DNA from: Thermoplasmatota archaeon
GTDB taxonomy: Archaea > Thermoplasmatota > E2 > DHVEG-1
Assembly (NCBI GenBank): GCA_016927555.1
Contig: JAFGML010000017.1
Location: 1 to 39,577, forward strand
Direction of reading: 5' to 3'
Length of the DNA stretch: 39,577 bases
Shown: one piece after another, positions 16,075-23,868 of the stretch
Numbering within the stretch: position 1 is the first letter of the stretch
Layout: every line of letters begins with the position of its first letter
Position numbers and translations under genes: made by a program
The notes under the pieces: generated by a model
Databases searched by the model: none
What the model saw: only the letters and a program-made list of their open reading frames with translations
Told to the model about the DNA's origin: nothing

Positions 16075-17923
16075 GTTACTGTTCTTTGAGTCTTGTGTCA
16101 TGCCTCCGGGTGGTGGCAGCTGTCACCAGGAAGTTGAAGCTTCCTCCATCCAGATGGACTCATCATCTCCTCTGTTGCGTTCTGAGTGGTGGCCGATGTT
16201 CCACCATGATCTTGGTCACACTGGGTACTCGAGTTCTGTAGCACCAGCGACAAATACCACGCTGTGGACGTATGCAACCACGGGTCAAATAGGCTCATCG
16301 CCAGCGGTCAGTGACGGGTACGTGTTCGTCGGCTGCATGGACCAGAACGTGTACTGTGTGAACGGTGCTACAGGGGAACTACGCTGGCAGTACGACACGG
16401 GTCACTACGTGTCGTCCTCCCCCGCAATATATGAGAATATGGTGTACGTTGGTTCCAATGACCTCCCTGGGTCCAATGGCAGTAAACTGTACTGTCTGAA
16501 CGCCTCGTCTGGGGCGAAGCTCTGGGAGTACACGACTGGTGATGGGAGTATGTACGGGGTGTACTCCTCCCCTGCGGTGGCTGAGGGTCGGGTGTACGTC
16601 GGCTCCGGTGACCACAAGGTGTACTGCTGTGATGCGTACACCGGAGGAAAACTCTGGGAGTACTCCACGGGGTACGAGGTGGCCTCGTCTCCCGCGGTCG
16701 TCAACAACAGTGTGTACATTGGGTCTCTGAATGGCGTCGTGTACTGTCTCAATGCAACGACCGGTGCAGAGCGTTGGATCTACCCTACGCAGGGTCAGAT
16801 TCGATCGTCTCCTACTGTTGTGAACGGCAGGGTGTACATTGGGTCTAGCAGGATGTTCTGTTTGGATGCAGACACCGGGGTGGTTCTCTGGGATCGACTC
16901 CCTGAGTTTCTGTACTCCTCACCAGCGGTTGGGTACGACCGGGTGTTCTGCGGCTCCACCTCTCAGCTGTACTGTTTGAATGCGACGACTGGCTGGCTGC
17001 TGTGGCAGTCCAGTCTGGGTGCTGGTGACACCTGGGTCTGGTCGTCTCCTGCGGTTGCTGATGAGAAGGTGTACGTTGGTGGGCGCGATGGGTACATCTA
17101 CTGTTTTGATGTCTGGACTGGTGACACCCTGTGGACGTATCCGACTGGGGTGCTCTACTTCCCCGTGTTTTCGTCTCCAGCGGTGGCCAATGGCCGCATC
17201 TACGTTGGTGACAGTGCAGGAACCCTGATTTGTTTTGGTGAGCCGAACCACCAGCCGCTCACACCAGCTGTCATTGGCCCACAGCAGGGGCTCTCCACTG
17301 TAGAGTACACGTTTTCTACTGATGCCGTCATGGATCCTGACGGCGATGATGTCTACGGTCTGTGGGACTGGGGTGATGGTACGTGGAGTGGCTGGCTTGG
17401 TCCGTACTCCTCTGGTCAGGTGGTCAGTGCGTCTCACAGCTGGGCGTCAGCCGCAAGCTATGAGGTACGTGTGAAACTCAGAGACCCGTACGATGTGGAG
17501 AGCAACTGGTCTGCACCACACCTCATCACCATCGCTGAGAATACACCACCATGTACTCCAGATATTACGGGGCCAAAATATGGGAAACCTGGGGTTCTGT
17601 ACCTCTACACCGTTGTTGCTACCGATGCACAGCAGGATGATGTGTTCTACTACGTGGAGTGGGGGGATGGGGTGAATAGTAATTGGTTGGGGCCGTATGC
17701 CTCCGGTGTGCCAGTCTCTACATCCTATCGTTGGGGTCAGAAAGGAACGTATGTTATCCAGGTAAAAGCAAAGGATACCTGGGGGGCGGAGAGCGACTGG
17801 GGAACACTCAGAGTGATCATGCCAACATCAAGTCAGGTACCATTCCAGCACGTCTGGATGAGACTAGGGCAACGATTCCCTAACCTCTTTCCGTTACTTC
17901 GATTCTTCGTGGAGTCCACCTAA
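16028..17923 (+). CDS. Exported PQQ-type beta-propeller with two PKD-like domains
   Basis: This 631-residue exported protein starts at GTG 16028 in the duplicated leader. After the signal sequence, W-x-MFHHDLGHTGY opens a propeller of eight repeats (residues about 50-405). Each repeat has SSPAV, a (V/I)-(Y/F)-(V/I/C)-G strand, YC-(L/V/F)-(N/D) and TG-x-x-LW, the PQQ/BamB-like blade pattern. Two PKD-like domains follow (about 410-500 and 505-605), marked by WDWGDGTWSGWLGPY and VEWGDGVNSNWLGPY. The chain ends in a basic-hydrophobic tail, RLGQRFPNLFPLLRFF, which I have the impression recurs at the ends of exported proteins in related archaea. No residues for PQQ-dependent dehydrogenase chemistry are evident, so it is probably a surface binding or scaffold protein. 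Confidence 0.85.
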   Translation: MHNAWSMRTVVVVGIMLLFFESCVMPPGGGSCHQEVEASSIQMDSSSPLLRSEWWPMFHHDLGHTGYSSSVAPATNTTLWTYATTGQIGSSPAVSDGYVFVGCMDQNVYCVNGATGELRWQYDTGHYVSSSPAIYENMVYVGSNDLPGSNGSKLYCLNASSGAKLWEYTTGDGSMYGVYSSPAVAEGRVYVGSGDHKVYCCDAYTGGKLWEYSTGYEVASSPAVVNNSVYIGSLNGVVYCLNATTGAERWIYPTQGQIRSSPTVVNGRVYIGSSRMFCLDADTGVVLWDRLPEFLYSSPAVGYDRVFCGSTSQLYCLNATTGWLLWQSSLGAGDTWVWSSPAVADEKVYVGGRDGYIYCFDVWTGDTLWTYPTGVLYFPVFSSPAVANGRIYVGDSAGTLICFGEPNHQPLTPAVIGPQQGLSTVEYTFSTDAVMDPDGDDVYGLWDWGDGTWSGWLGPYSSGQVVSASHSWASAASYEVRVKLRDPYDVESNWSAPHLITIAENTPPCTPDITGPKYGKPGVLYLYTVVATDAQQDDVFYYVEWGDGVNSNWLGPYASGVPVSTSYRWGQKGTYVIQVKAKDTWGAESDWGTLRVIMPTSSQVPFQHVWMRLGQRFPNLFPLLRFFVEST

Positions 17924-17995
17924 GTGTTACTCAGTGGTGGTCCTCTTCCTCTGGATTCATCTCACTTCTCCAAGTACTACGTTCATCGTGACAAA

Positions 17996-18006
17996 GATTT
18001 AAATAG
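17996..18006 (+). promoter_or_regulatory. Probable TATA box for the AT-rich beta-helix gene
   Basis: GATTTAAATAG lies about 38 bases before the ATG at 18044. The expected transcript start then sits just before the leader AGGGGCGGAAAGGT. Almost the same leader precedes the ATG at 11360, which suggests shared regulation or common origin. Confidence 0.55.
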
Positions 18007-18043
18007 ACAAGAATCCTTTATTTTTGGTTAGGGGCGGAAAGGT

Positions 18044-18895
18044 ATGGATAAATATCCTCTATTGAGGAAAGGATTATCGATTTTCATTATTCTCTTGTTC
18101 TTTTCAACTTCGATTTTTCCATCTTGTGCACAAAAGATGGAGAAACAGTCGTCAGCACCAACAAGAGGGAATTGGTTGTATGTTGGTGGGAGTGGACCGG
18201 GGAATTATACGAAGATTCAGGATGCAATTGATAATGCAAATGATGGAGATATAATATTTGTATATCAAGGAATTTATAATGGCAGTATTACCATTAGTAA
18301 GTCAATTACTCTCTTAGGGGAAGCAAGAGATCAGACTATAATAAATGGAGTAGGCTCTTGGAAAATTTGTTCTATTTATGCAAATGATGTTACAATAAAA
18401 TATTTTACTATTAAAAATGGTTCTTATGGTATATGGTTGTTTAGAGTAGATGATACGAAGATTAGTAATAATCTAATTATTAAAACTGGATGTGGAATTT
18501 GGGTACAAGATTACTGCTTTAGAACAAAAATTTACTTTAATTCAATAGCTTATGCATCCATGGGCATAAAATCTGATCGTTCGAAACGCTCATACATATT
18601 TTATAATAATTTTTATAATAATACTTGTAATATTCAAATTAATTTTTTAACTTATTACTCTACAGAAAAACAATGTAGTGTGATACAGAATAATAATTTC
18701 TATTCCAGTATTACTCAAGCTACATTCGATACTTCAATTAATATTTGGATTAGGAACTACTGGGAAGACCATAGATTCGGTCCAAAAATAATTAAAGGAA
18801 ATTTCTTAACTCCTTTTCCATATCCTCGTGGTAGTAAACGAGTCGCTTATCAGATAGATTTGTTTCCTGCCAAAGAACCCTTCGTTATTCCCTGA
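18044..18895 (+). CDS. Exported right-handed parallel beta-helix protein, AT-rich
   Basis: This 283-residue exported protein has a signal peptide (FIILLFFSTSIFPSCA) and the beta-helix entry motif WLYVGGSGPGNYTKIQDA followed by IDNANDGDIIFVYQG, a complete version of the one at 13216. About eight short PbH1-like turns follow (KNGSYGIWLF, ISNNLIIKTGCGIWV, YNNFYNNTCNIQI). The tail is RNYWEDHRFGPKII with a later D-x-FPAKEPF, similar to the end of the other beta-helix protein. The gene is markedly richer in A and T than its neighbours, with many ATA and AAT codons, although the first 70 or so codons match the 13216 gene at DNA level. Different base composition after a conserved start suggests acquisition or exchange of the repeat region. 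Its target is unknown. Confidence 0.8.
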   Translation: MDKYPLLRKGLSIFIILLFFSTSIFPSCAQKMEKQSSAPTRGNWLYVGGSGPGNYTKIQDAIDNANDGDIIFVYQGIYNGSITISKSITLLGEARDQTIINGVGSWKICSIYANDVTIKYFTIKNGSYGIWLFRVDDTKISNNLIIKTGCGIWVQDYCFRTKIYFNSIAYASMGIKSDRSKRSYIFYNNFYNNTCNIQINFLTYYSTEKQCSVIQNNNFYSSITQATFDTSINIWIRNYWEDHRFGPKIIKGNFLTPFPYPRGSKRVAYQIDLFPAKEPFVIP

Positions 18896-18909
18896 GTGAG
18901 CTGTTGAAG

Positions 18910-19818
18910 ATGAAGCAAATACTCGTATTAAGTATTTTATTTCTTTTCATCGGTGTCGCAGTCGCACCAAGCATCAACGTCAGTGTTGTGAAGGCAATAG
19001 TTGAGAATGAGTTTATTGAGGTTACGTCTGAGGCCTGTGGCATCAAAGGATACGGGAACACGACTGTGAAATTAACCAGACAACAATACCATGATCTGGA
19101 GCAATATCTAGTTGATTTCAGAGCACGACTGAATACCACGACAACTAGAGAGGAAGCGGTTCCTCTCTTCAAAGAAGCAGTTGTGGAGTTGGACGAGTAT
19201 GGGTTGCTGCCGAAGGGGATAAGTGTGAAACAAGCACAAAAACTCGTAACTTGTTCTTCGCATGATTCTCATTTTCTAATACTGCTGAAAAGATTTTTTT
19301 CCTCCCATCAACCTCTTAACACCAAGATATCTAACATAGTCTGCTTGATTGCTGGACAGACAGATCGTACCTGCTTTCGAGGAATTCCATCAAATCTTTT
19401 ATATGAGCTTTCATGGAATGTCAAAGCCAGAACCCTATCAATACTACTGTTCTTAATTAGTATGTATTTAGATGTGTGGAGGTCCGTTACTCCATTCTGT
19501 TGTGGGAACAGAGTTTATCTTGGTTACTCTACTACAGATGAGATGTTGATGGCCTACGGATGGATGGCAACCATAGGTGCACAGGGATTCCAAAAAACAC
19601 AAGGAGGCATGACCGAGATGATAGGGGCTCTTCCGATAAAACCGTATTACTATTCATATGGCCCATTTCCATCGTGGGAATTCCAACCTGGAGTCTTCGG
19701 TTTTAGTGGGGTAAAAATAAGTATTATCACTACTCCTTTTTCTGTGTTAAACGATTGTTTTTACCTTGGCTCGGCGCTTTGGGTAAAAATAGATTCCGAG
19801 CCTCCCGAGTTATCATAA
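18910..19818 (+). CDS. Exported protein, intact member of the three-paralogue family
   Basis: This is a 302-residue protein of unknown function. TTG 18904 and ATG 18910 are both possible starts; the ATG gives the leader MKQILVLSILFLFIGVAVAPS that aligns with its paralogues. The N-terminal domain has EVTSEACGIKGYGNTTVKL, QQYHDLEQYLVDFRARLN, TTTTREEAVPLFKEAVV and EYGLLPKGISVKQAQKLV. The middle is variable and partly hydrophobic (NIVCLIAGQTDRT, SILLFLISMYLDVW). The C-terminal part is beta-like, with GVFGFSGVKI and FYLGSALWVKI. It starts 14 bases after the beta-helix gene and is followed by another paralogue, so these are tandem duplicates. The conserved ends and variable middle suggest a common export and assembly frame presenting a variable segment. 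Confidence 0.8.
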   Translation: MKQILVLSILFLFIGVAVAPSINVSVVKAIVENEFIEVTSEACGIKGYGNTTVKLTRQQYHDLEQYLVDFRARLNTTTTREEAVPLFKEAVVELDEYGLLPKGISVKQAQKLVTCSSHDSHFLILLKRFFSSHQPLNTKISNIVCLIAGQTDRTCFRGIPSNLLYELSWNVKARTLSILLFLISMYLDVWRSVTPFCCGNRVYLGYSTTDEMLMAYGWMATIGAQGFQKTQGGMTEMIGALPIKPYYYSYGPFPSWEFQPGVFGFSGVKISIITTPFSVLNDCFYLGSALWVKIDSEPPELS

Positions 19819-19876
19819 TTATAAAACAACAGAACCATTTGAAAAGAGAACGTATGAAATTACAGAGGGAAATACA

Positions 19877-20800
19877 ATGAGTATGATGAAGAAAAGTATG
19901 GCAGTTGCCGTCATTCTCTTATTCCTTGGTGTCACCGTCGCACCAAGTATTAACTTTAACGTCGTAAAAGCAGACAGTGACGATGATCTCATTGAGGTTA
20001 CGTCTGAGGCCTGTGGTATTCAAGGTTTACTACCAAAAACCGTAAAACTCACGCGGCAGGAATATCAGAACCTAGAGCAGTATCTTGTTGAGCTCAGGGC
20101 ACGACTGAATACTACGACAAGCAGGGAGGAAGCTGTATCAATCTTCAACGAAGCAGTGATGGAGTTGGAAACGTATGGGTTGTTACCACAAGGCTTGAGT
20201 GTTGAACAAGCACAGGCACTCGTAATAGCACGATATCACCCCACGTACACCAACGCTCGTACGACCATACGAAACAGTGCTCTCACCGTGTTCAACACTT
20301 CAAATTACTTCTGCTTAATCACTGCTGAGACGTCGAACACACGCATCATCAGCATCCCTGAGATGAGCTGCGCAACCCTCCTATATGGTCTCATCGGAGT
20401 CTACATCATCACGAATTTTTTAATAAAAGACCCACTCATCCTCAGCACACTCATCACCCATCTCCGTGCAACCTGTACAGGTTTTCAGAACAGAACCTCA
20501 AACCGTCTCATCAGAGCCGGAGGCGTGATCTTTGGAACGAGCCGTGATGCGTACCTCCCACCAGAATTCCGATACCACCCAGCAGGCGGCTGGGTAGAGA
20601 CACAAGGCTTAATTGGTAAAAAATCATGGAACGGCACCTTTTTCGGAGGCGTACGTCACCTCCCAAATTTTGAGCAGTCCTCCTCAACCTCCTACATCGG
20701 GGCATCAGGCTTCAGCGGACTTTCCTTGAAACAAAGCGGAGGAACACACTACCTGCTAGGATCCGCAGTACACGTCAGCCTAGACTATTTTGAATTCTAA
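19877..20800 (+). CDS. Exported protein, second intact member of the three-paralogue family
   Basis: This 307-residue protein has the same plan as the gene before it. The leader is VILLFLGVTVAPSINF, followed by EVTSEACGIQGLLPKTVKL, QEYQNLEQYLVELRARLN, TTTSREEAVSIFNEAVM and TYGLLPQGLSVEQAQALV. The middle keeps the NYFCLITAETSNT motif, where the others have NIVCLIAG or NVVCLLAG, and a hydrophobic segment. Its C-terminal part differs more (SYIGASGFSGLSL, YLLGSAVHVSL) but keeps the FSG and LGSA landmarks. GAGGGA precedes the ATG. The second half of the gene is richer in C and uses different codons from the AT-rich genes nearby, which suggests the segment has a separate history. Function is unknown. 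Confidence 0.8.
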   Translation: MSMMKKSMAVAVILLFLGVTVAPSINFNVVKADSDDDLIEVTSEACGIQGLLPKTVKLTRQEYQNLEQYLVELRARLNTTTSREEAVSIFNEAVMELETYGLLPQGLSVEQAQALVIARYHPTYTNARTTIRNSALTVFNTSNYFCLITAETSNTRIISIPEMSCATLLYGLIGVYIITNFLIKDPLILSTLITHLRATCTGFQNRTSNRLIRAGGVIFGTSRDAYLPPEFRYHPAGGWVETQGLIGKKSWNGTFFGGVRHLPNFEQSSSTSYIGASGFSGLSLKQSGGTHYLLGSAVHVSLDYFEF

Positions 20801-20848
20801 TGTTCTACAAAAAAAAGACTCTTCGACTCTCATCGTCTCAAATTATTT

Positions 20849-20861
20849 TTTTTATAAAAAT
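20849..20861 (+). promoter_or_regulatory. T-rich end of the exported-protein island and possible TATA box for the thiolase gene
   Basis: A run of T residues (20847-20853) leads into TTTATAAAAATA. The T run may end transcripts of the island, and the following element may serve the thiolase gene, although it lies about 90 bases before the ATG and would give a long leader. The 147-base gap holds no other recognisable element. Confidence 0.35.
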
Positions 20862-20947
20862 AACAACCTTTTTTAATTCTGTTTCGATTACCACACTGGG
20901 GGACTGGTGCCTCAGAGAGGTTTGTCGTCCAGAGGAGCATAGAAGGT

Positions 20948-22198
20948 ATGTCACGAAAAGTCTGTATCATTGGAGGAGCAACGACACCGTTTGACTACGG
21001 CCCAACCGGGTTTGAAAGCATCGAGGGGGGAGCAGCAGAATGCGTCAGAGAAACACAACAAGACGTCCCCGGGTTCTCACTACGGGACCTTGACTTAATG
21101 ATCTACTCCCATTTCTCTGTACACTTCGGCCACCAGCTCGCACCAGAGTGGATCATCCATGATCACCTCGGGCTCGTCGGCCTACCACACTACCGTGTGG
21201 AAAACGGAGGAAACACCGGCGGCTCTGCCTTGTACGCCGCTGCCCTTGCGGTCATGTCCGGTCACCACGACTGCGTCGGCGTCATCGGCTGGGAGACCAT
21301 GGATTCTGTCTCACAGTCACAGGGCAGCGAGTTCATCGCCATGGCCTCAGACATCCGCTACGAACTCATGGTCGGCGGCATCTACCCGATCTACTACGCA
21401 GCCATGGCAAACAAGTGGATGAAAGACAACCACGTCACTGAGGAAGACGTCGCCCGCATCGCTGTGAAAAACAAGAACAACGCCATGGACAACCCCAAGG
21501 CGCAGTGGTACCGCAACGACCACACCTACCTCACCGTTGATGACGTGATGAACTCACGGTTGATTTCCTATCCCATCAAGAAGTACGACTGCTGCCTGAT
21601 GAGCAGGGGTGTCGCATTTGTCGTCGTCTGCTCAGAGGAGTACGCCAAGAAAGTCAACCCAGACCACTATGTGACGATTGATGGCATGGGATTATCTAGT
21701 TGTACGATTCGTGCGGGAGACCGTCTCAACAACCCCACCTGGAAAGAACACTACGGGCCAGGCTACCCAGAGATGACCGAGTTTGGCGCCTGTCGGAACG
21801 CAGCTGAGCAAGCCTACACCATGGCAGGCATCAAGGACCCGCTCAAAGACATTGACTTCGGGGAGATCCACGATGCGTTCTCCACCTCAGAGGCACAGAT
21901 CTACAAAGCACTTGGATTAGCAGACACAGACACCATTGCGAAATTCATCCGTGATGAGCGCACCAGCATGCATGGTGACATCCCGATGAACCCTGGTGGT
22001 GGACTGCTGGGGTACGGCCACCCTGTAGGAGCCACCGGTATCATGAGCACCATTGAAGCCTATTACCAACTCGCGGGGTTGATCCCCAAGAAGCATCTCA
22101 GTACAACAACAGAGGTGCCGGATGCAGAGTGTGGTATTGTCAACAGCCACGCAGGCACCGGGACGAGTATCTCCAACTTTATTCTCAGGAGGCATTAA
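20948..22198 (+). CDS. Thiolase-fold protein lacking the nucleophilic Cys
   Basis: This 416-residue member of the thiolase superfamily (SCP2/archaeal type) starts with RKVCIIGGATTPF. The segment that normally reads VE-x-ACASG and holds the nucleophilic Cys is VENGGNTGG here, with G88 at the Cys place. Other active-site elements remain: EIHDAF with H308, and NPGGGLLGYGHPVGATG with H358. The C-terminal loop is NSHAGTG. Without the Cys, ordinary thiolysis or Claisen condensation through an acyl-enzyme is unlikely. Cys-less thiolase-fold enzymes that pair with DUF35 proteins, such as the Ltp2 aldolase of steroid breakdown, carry out retro-aldol cleavage of a CoA ester. The next gene is indeed a DUF35 protein, starting four bases after the stop. 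A C-C cleavage or condensation role on an acyl-CoA is my inference. Confidence 0.85.
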   Translation: MSRKVCIIGGATTPFDYGPTGFESIEGGAAECVRETQQDVPGFSLRDLDLMIYSHFSVHFGHQLAPEWIIHDHLGLVGLPHYRVENGGNTGGSALYAAALAVMSGHHDCVGVIGWETMDSVSQSQGSEFIAMASDIRYELMVGGIYPIYYAAMANKWMKDNHVTEEDVARIAVKNKNNAMDNPKAQWYRNDHTYLTVDDVMNSRLISYPIKKYDCCLMSRGVAFVVVCSEEYAKKVNPDHYVTIDGMGLSSCTIRAGDRLNNPTWKEHYGPGYPEMTEFGACRNAAEQAYTMAGIKDPLKDIDFGEIHDAFSTSEAQIYKALGLADTDTIAKFIRDERTSMHGDIPMNPGGGLLGYGHPVGATGIMSTIEAYYQLAGLIPKKHLSTTTEVPDAECGIVNSHAGTGTSISNFILRRH

Positions 22199-22202
22199 GA
22201 CC

Positions 22203-22871
22203 ATGACCGTAACACTCACCATGAATAAGAAGAATAAGAAATTCGCAGACGCACCTGTGTTCACTGACAAGAAAGACTACCGACCCACAGGGGTCACTGA
22301 AGTGGGGTTGACCTTTGTCGGTCATGAGATTTCAGAGGACCGCACTGCGATGAACCAGTTCCTGCATTATGATCAGCTGTACACCATCCGTCATGGGTGG
22401 AACAGCAAGTTCTTCATCGGCCTGCTTGAAGGCAAGATTATGGGGACACGCTGCCCGAAATGCGGTGACACCTGGGTGCCTGTGCGTACACACTGCTGGA
22501 ACCTCAACTGCAACCTTGAACATACGGACTGGGTGGAGATGCCACTGACCGCCACCGTGCACACCTGGACGGTCGCAGGCTGGAGCGGACGATCCAGCTT
22601 GAAACGACTCCCCATCATCCTCGTGTACGCCTTGGTTGGAGACAGTAAAGTTGCGATCGCCAATGAGCTGCACAACCTTGCTCCCTGGGATGTCGAGTTC
22701 GGCATGCCACTACAGATCGTCTTTAAACCCCAGGAGGAACGTGTCGGTGCGATCACTGATTTTCACTTCGAACCAGCAGACGGATGGACTCCCTCACCGA
22801 TGACTCCAGAAAAAGAACGGATCAAACAGCTCGTTGAGCCGGTGTACGACTGGGTCAAAACCCTCAAATAA
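22203..22871 (+). CDS. DUF35 zinc-ribbon/OB-fold acyl-CoA-associated protein
   Basis: This 222-residue partner protein has the DUF35 layout: an N-terminal helical part, a zinc ribbon, then an OB fold. The ribbon cysteines are C84, C87, C98 and C103 (CPKCG, then HCWNLNC). The OB part begins near TATVHTWTVAGW and includes LPIILVYALVG. DUF35 proteins form complexes with thiolase-fold enzymes and help bind or channel the acyl-CoA. The ATG at 22203 is preceded by AGGAGG in the end of the thiolase gene. A longer frame from 22122 would overlap the thiolase and is not needed. Tight coupling and conserved pairing make a stable complex with the upstream protein very likely. At 222 residues it is longer than minimal DUF35 proteins because of the N-terminal extension. 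Confidence 0.85.
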   Translation: MTVTLTMNKKNKKFADAPVFTDKKDYRPTGVTEVGLTFVGHEISEDRTAMNQFLHYDQLYTIRHGWNSKFFIGLLEGKIMGTRCPKCGDTWVPVRTHCWNLNCNLEHTDWVEMPLTATVHTWTVAGWSGRSSLKRLPIILVYALVGDSKVAIANELHNLAPWDVEFGMPLQIVFKPQEERVGAITDFHFEPADGWTPSPMTPEKERIKQLVEPVYDWVKTLK

Positions 22872-22886
22872 CACCCCAGCCTCTCT

Positions 22887-22898
22887 CTTTTTTTTTTT
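22887..22898 (+). terminator. T-run terminator between convergent genes
   Basis: A run of about 11 T residues begins 16 bases after the DUF35 stop and reaches the end of the convergent receiver gene. T-rich stretches are typical archaeal terminators. I see no strong hairpin before it. Confidence 0.5.
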
Positions 22899-23238
22899 AC
22901 TGTTCTATTTTCTTTTTCACAAACTCCAAGAGTTGCTCTCTCGTAAAGGGTTTTTGTAAAAAATCCTCTACACCAGCTGGTTGTTTCTTCACCGTTGGTT
23001 TCATGGAGAACAACGCTGTGGTTGTTTTACTCCCCGGCATCCGTGTGTTCACCAGGATTAAATCAAAGGTCTCCTCGTTGTCCTCTCTGAGTTGCGACAA
23101 GGCTTGGCGACTGTCGGTTGCGGTGATTACCTCAATGTCCTCAGAGGCAAGAGCTGCTTTAACTTGCTCTAAAATATTTTCTTCCTCATCAACTATCATC
23201 ACAGACCGCATACGATTACCAGCACAGACACAAACCAT
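22897..23238 (-). CDS. Degenerate, shortened response-regulator receiver domain
   Basis: This 113-residue stand-alone receiver-like domain keeps the acidic pocket start (SVMIVDEEENI, D17 and following acids) and the conserved lysine K96 in FLQKPFTREQL. The phosphorylated Asp is replaced: the usual LLD-x-x-MPG reads LVNTRMPG, with Asn64. Only about 24 residues separate MPG from FLQKPF, where a full receiver has nearer 45, so the beta4/alpha4 part seems missing. It probably cannot be phosphorylated in the normal way and may act as a fixed-state or binding module. AAGGAG just before the ATG at 23238 supports that start. No histidine kinase is nearby. It stands alone on the minus strand between the DUF35 and HD-domain genes. 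Confidence 0.7.
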   Translation of the reverse strand: MVCVCAGNRMRSVMIVDEEENILEQVKAALASEDIEVITATDSRQALSQLREDNEETFDLILVNTRMPGSKTTTALFSMKPTVKKQPAGVEDFLQKPFTREQLLEFVKKKIEQ

Positions 23239-23310
23239 GGTTCTCCTTAAAACCCTTTTGCCCCTTTGAAAGGAAGGTTTAAATCAACTCTCTAATTACT
23301 CATCTGTCAT

Positions 23311-23865
23311 ATGATAACCCGTCCTGATGCTCTTGTCCTGTTGAGAGAAAACCTGCGAACAACAAACCTTGTCAAACACTCCCTTGCTGTTGAAGCCATC
23401 CTCATCGCCATGGCAAAACGACTGCATGAGGACCCCGACGTCTGGGGACTCACCGGCCTGTTGCACGACTTAGATTACGATTTCACGAAAGACGAACCAG
23501 AAAAACATTCCCTTATGACCGTCCGGATGCTGGAAGGCCTGCTGCCTGAGGAAGCCATCAACGCGATTAAAGCACACAACTACCAGTTCACTGCCCAGAT
23601 TCCCATGACCTATCTTGATAAATCCTTGATCGCTGCTGATGCAGTCTCCGGGCTGATTATCGCAGCAGCACTCGTGATGCCGTCAAAGACACTGGCTGAG
23701 GTCACCCCGCACACCGTGATCGATAAGTTCAAGGATAAATCCTTTGCCGCAGGATGCAACCGAAAACGAATTGAACTATGTGCAGATATGGAATTTGAAC
23801 TCCCGGTGTTCCTTGAGCTGAGTTTAAACGCACTCAAGGGCATCGCATCAACCCTGGGGCTTTAG
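23311..23865 (+). CDS. HD-domain hydrolase
   Basis: This 184-residue HD-superfamily protein has the metal-binding pattern visible: H23 in VKHSLAVE, H52-D53 in GLLHDLDYD, and a later Asp in IAADAVSGLI. A second His (H66) follows the KDEPEKH segment. HD proteins are metal-dependent phosphohydrolases acting on nucleotides or related phosphate esters; the subgroup here is a single-domain HDIG-like protein whose substrate is not known to me. It is followed three bases later by aIF1A, so it heads the aIF1A-RIO1-KH operon. The position suggests a link to translation or nucleotide housekeeping, but that is context only. Confidence 0.8.
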   Translation: MITRPDALVLLRENLRTTNLVKHSLAVEAILIAMAKRLHEDPDVWGLTGLLHDLDYDFTKDEPEKHSLMTVRMLEGLLPEEAINAIKAHNYQFTAQIPMTYLDKSLIAADAVSGLIIAAALVMPSKTLAEVTPHTVIDKFKDKSFAAGCNRKRIELCADMEFELPVFLELSLNALKGIASTLGL

Positions 23866-23868
23866 ACA

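Noticed and set aside
11257-20947. Mobile element carrying the exported-protein island
   Set aside because: No transposase, integrase, terminal inverted repeat or tRNA target site is visible at either edge.
20800-20994. Small open frame between the exported island and the thiolase gene
   Set aside because: It has a biased Lys/Phe/Ser/Thr composition, crosses the T-rich terminator and promoter stretch, and overlaps the thiolase start in another frame.
22122-22202. Longer start of the DUF35 protein
   Set aside because: It would overlap the conserved end of the thiolase gene, and AGGAGG sits in front of the ATG at 22203.
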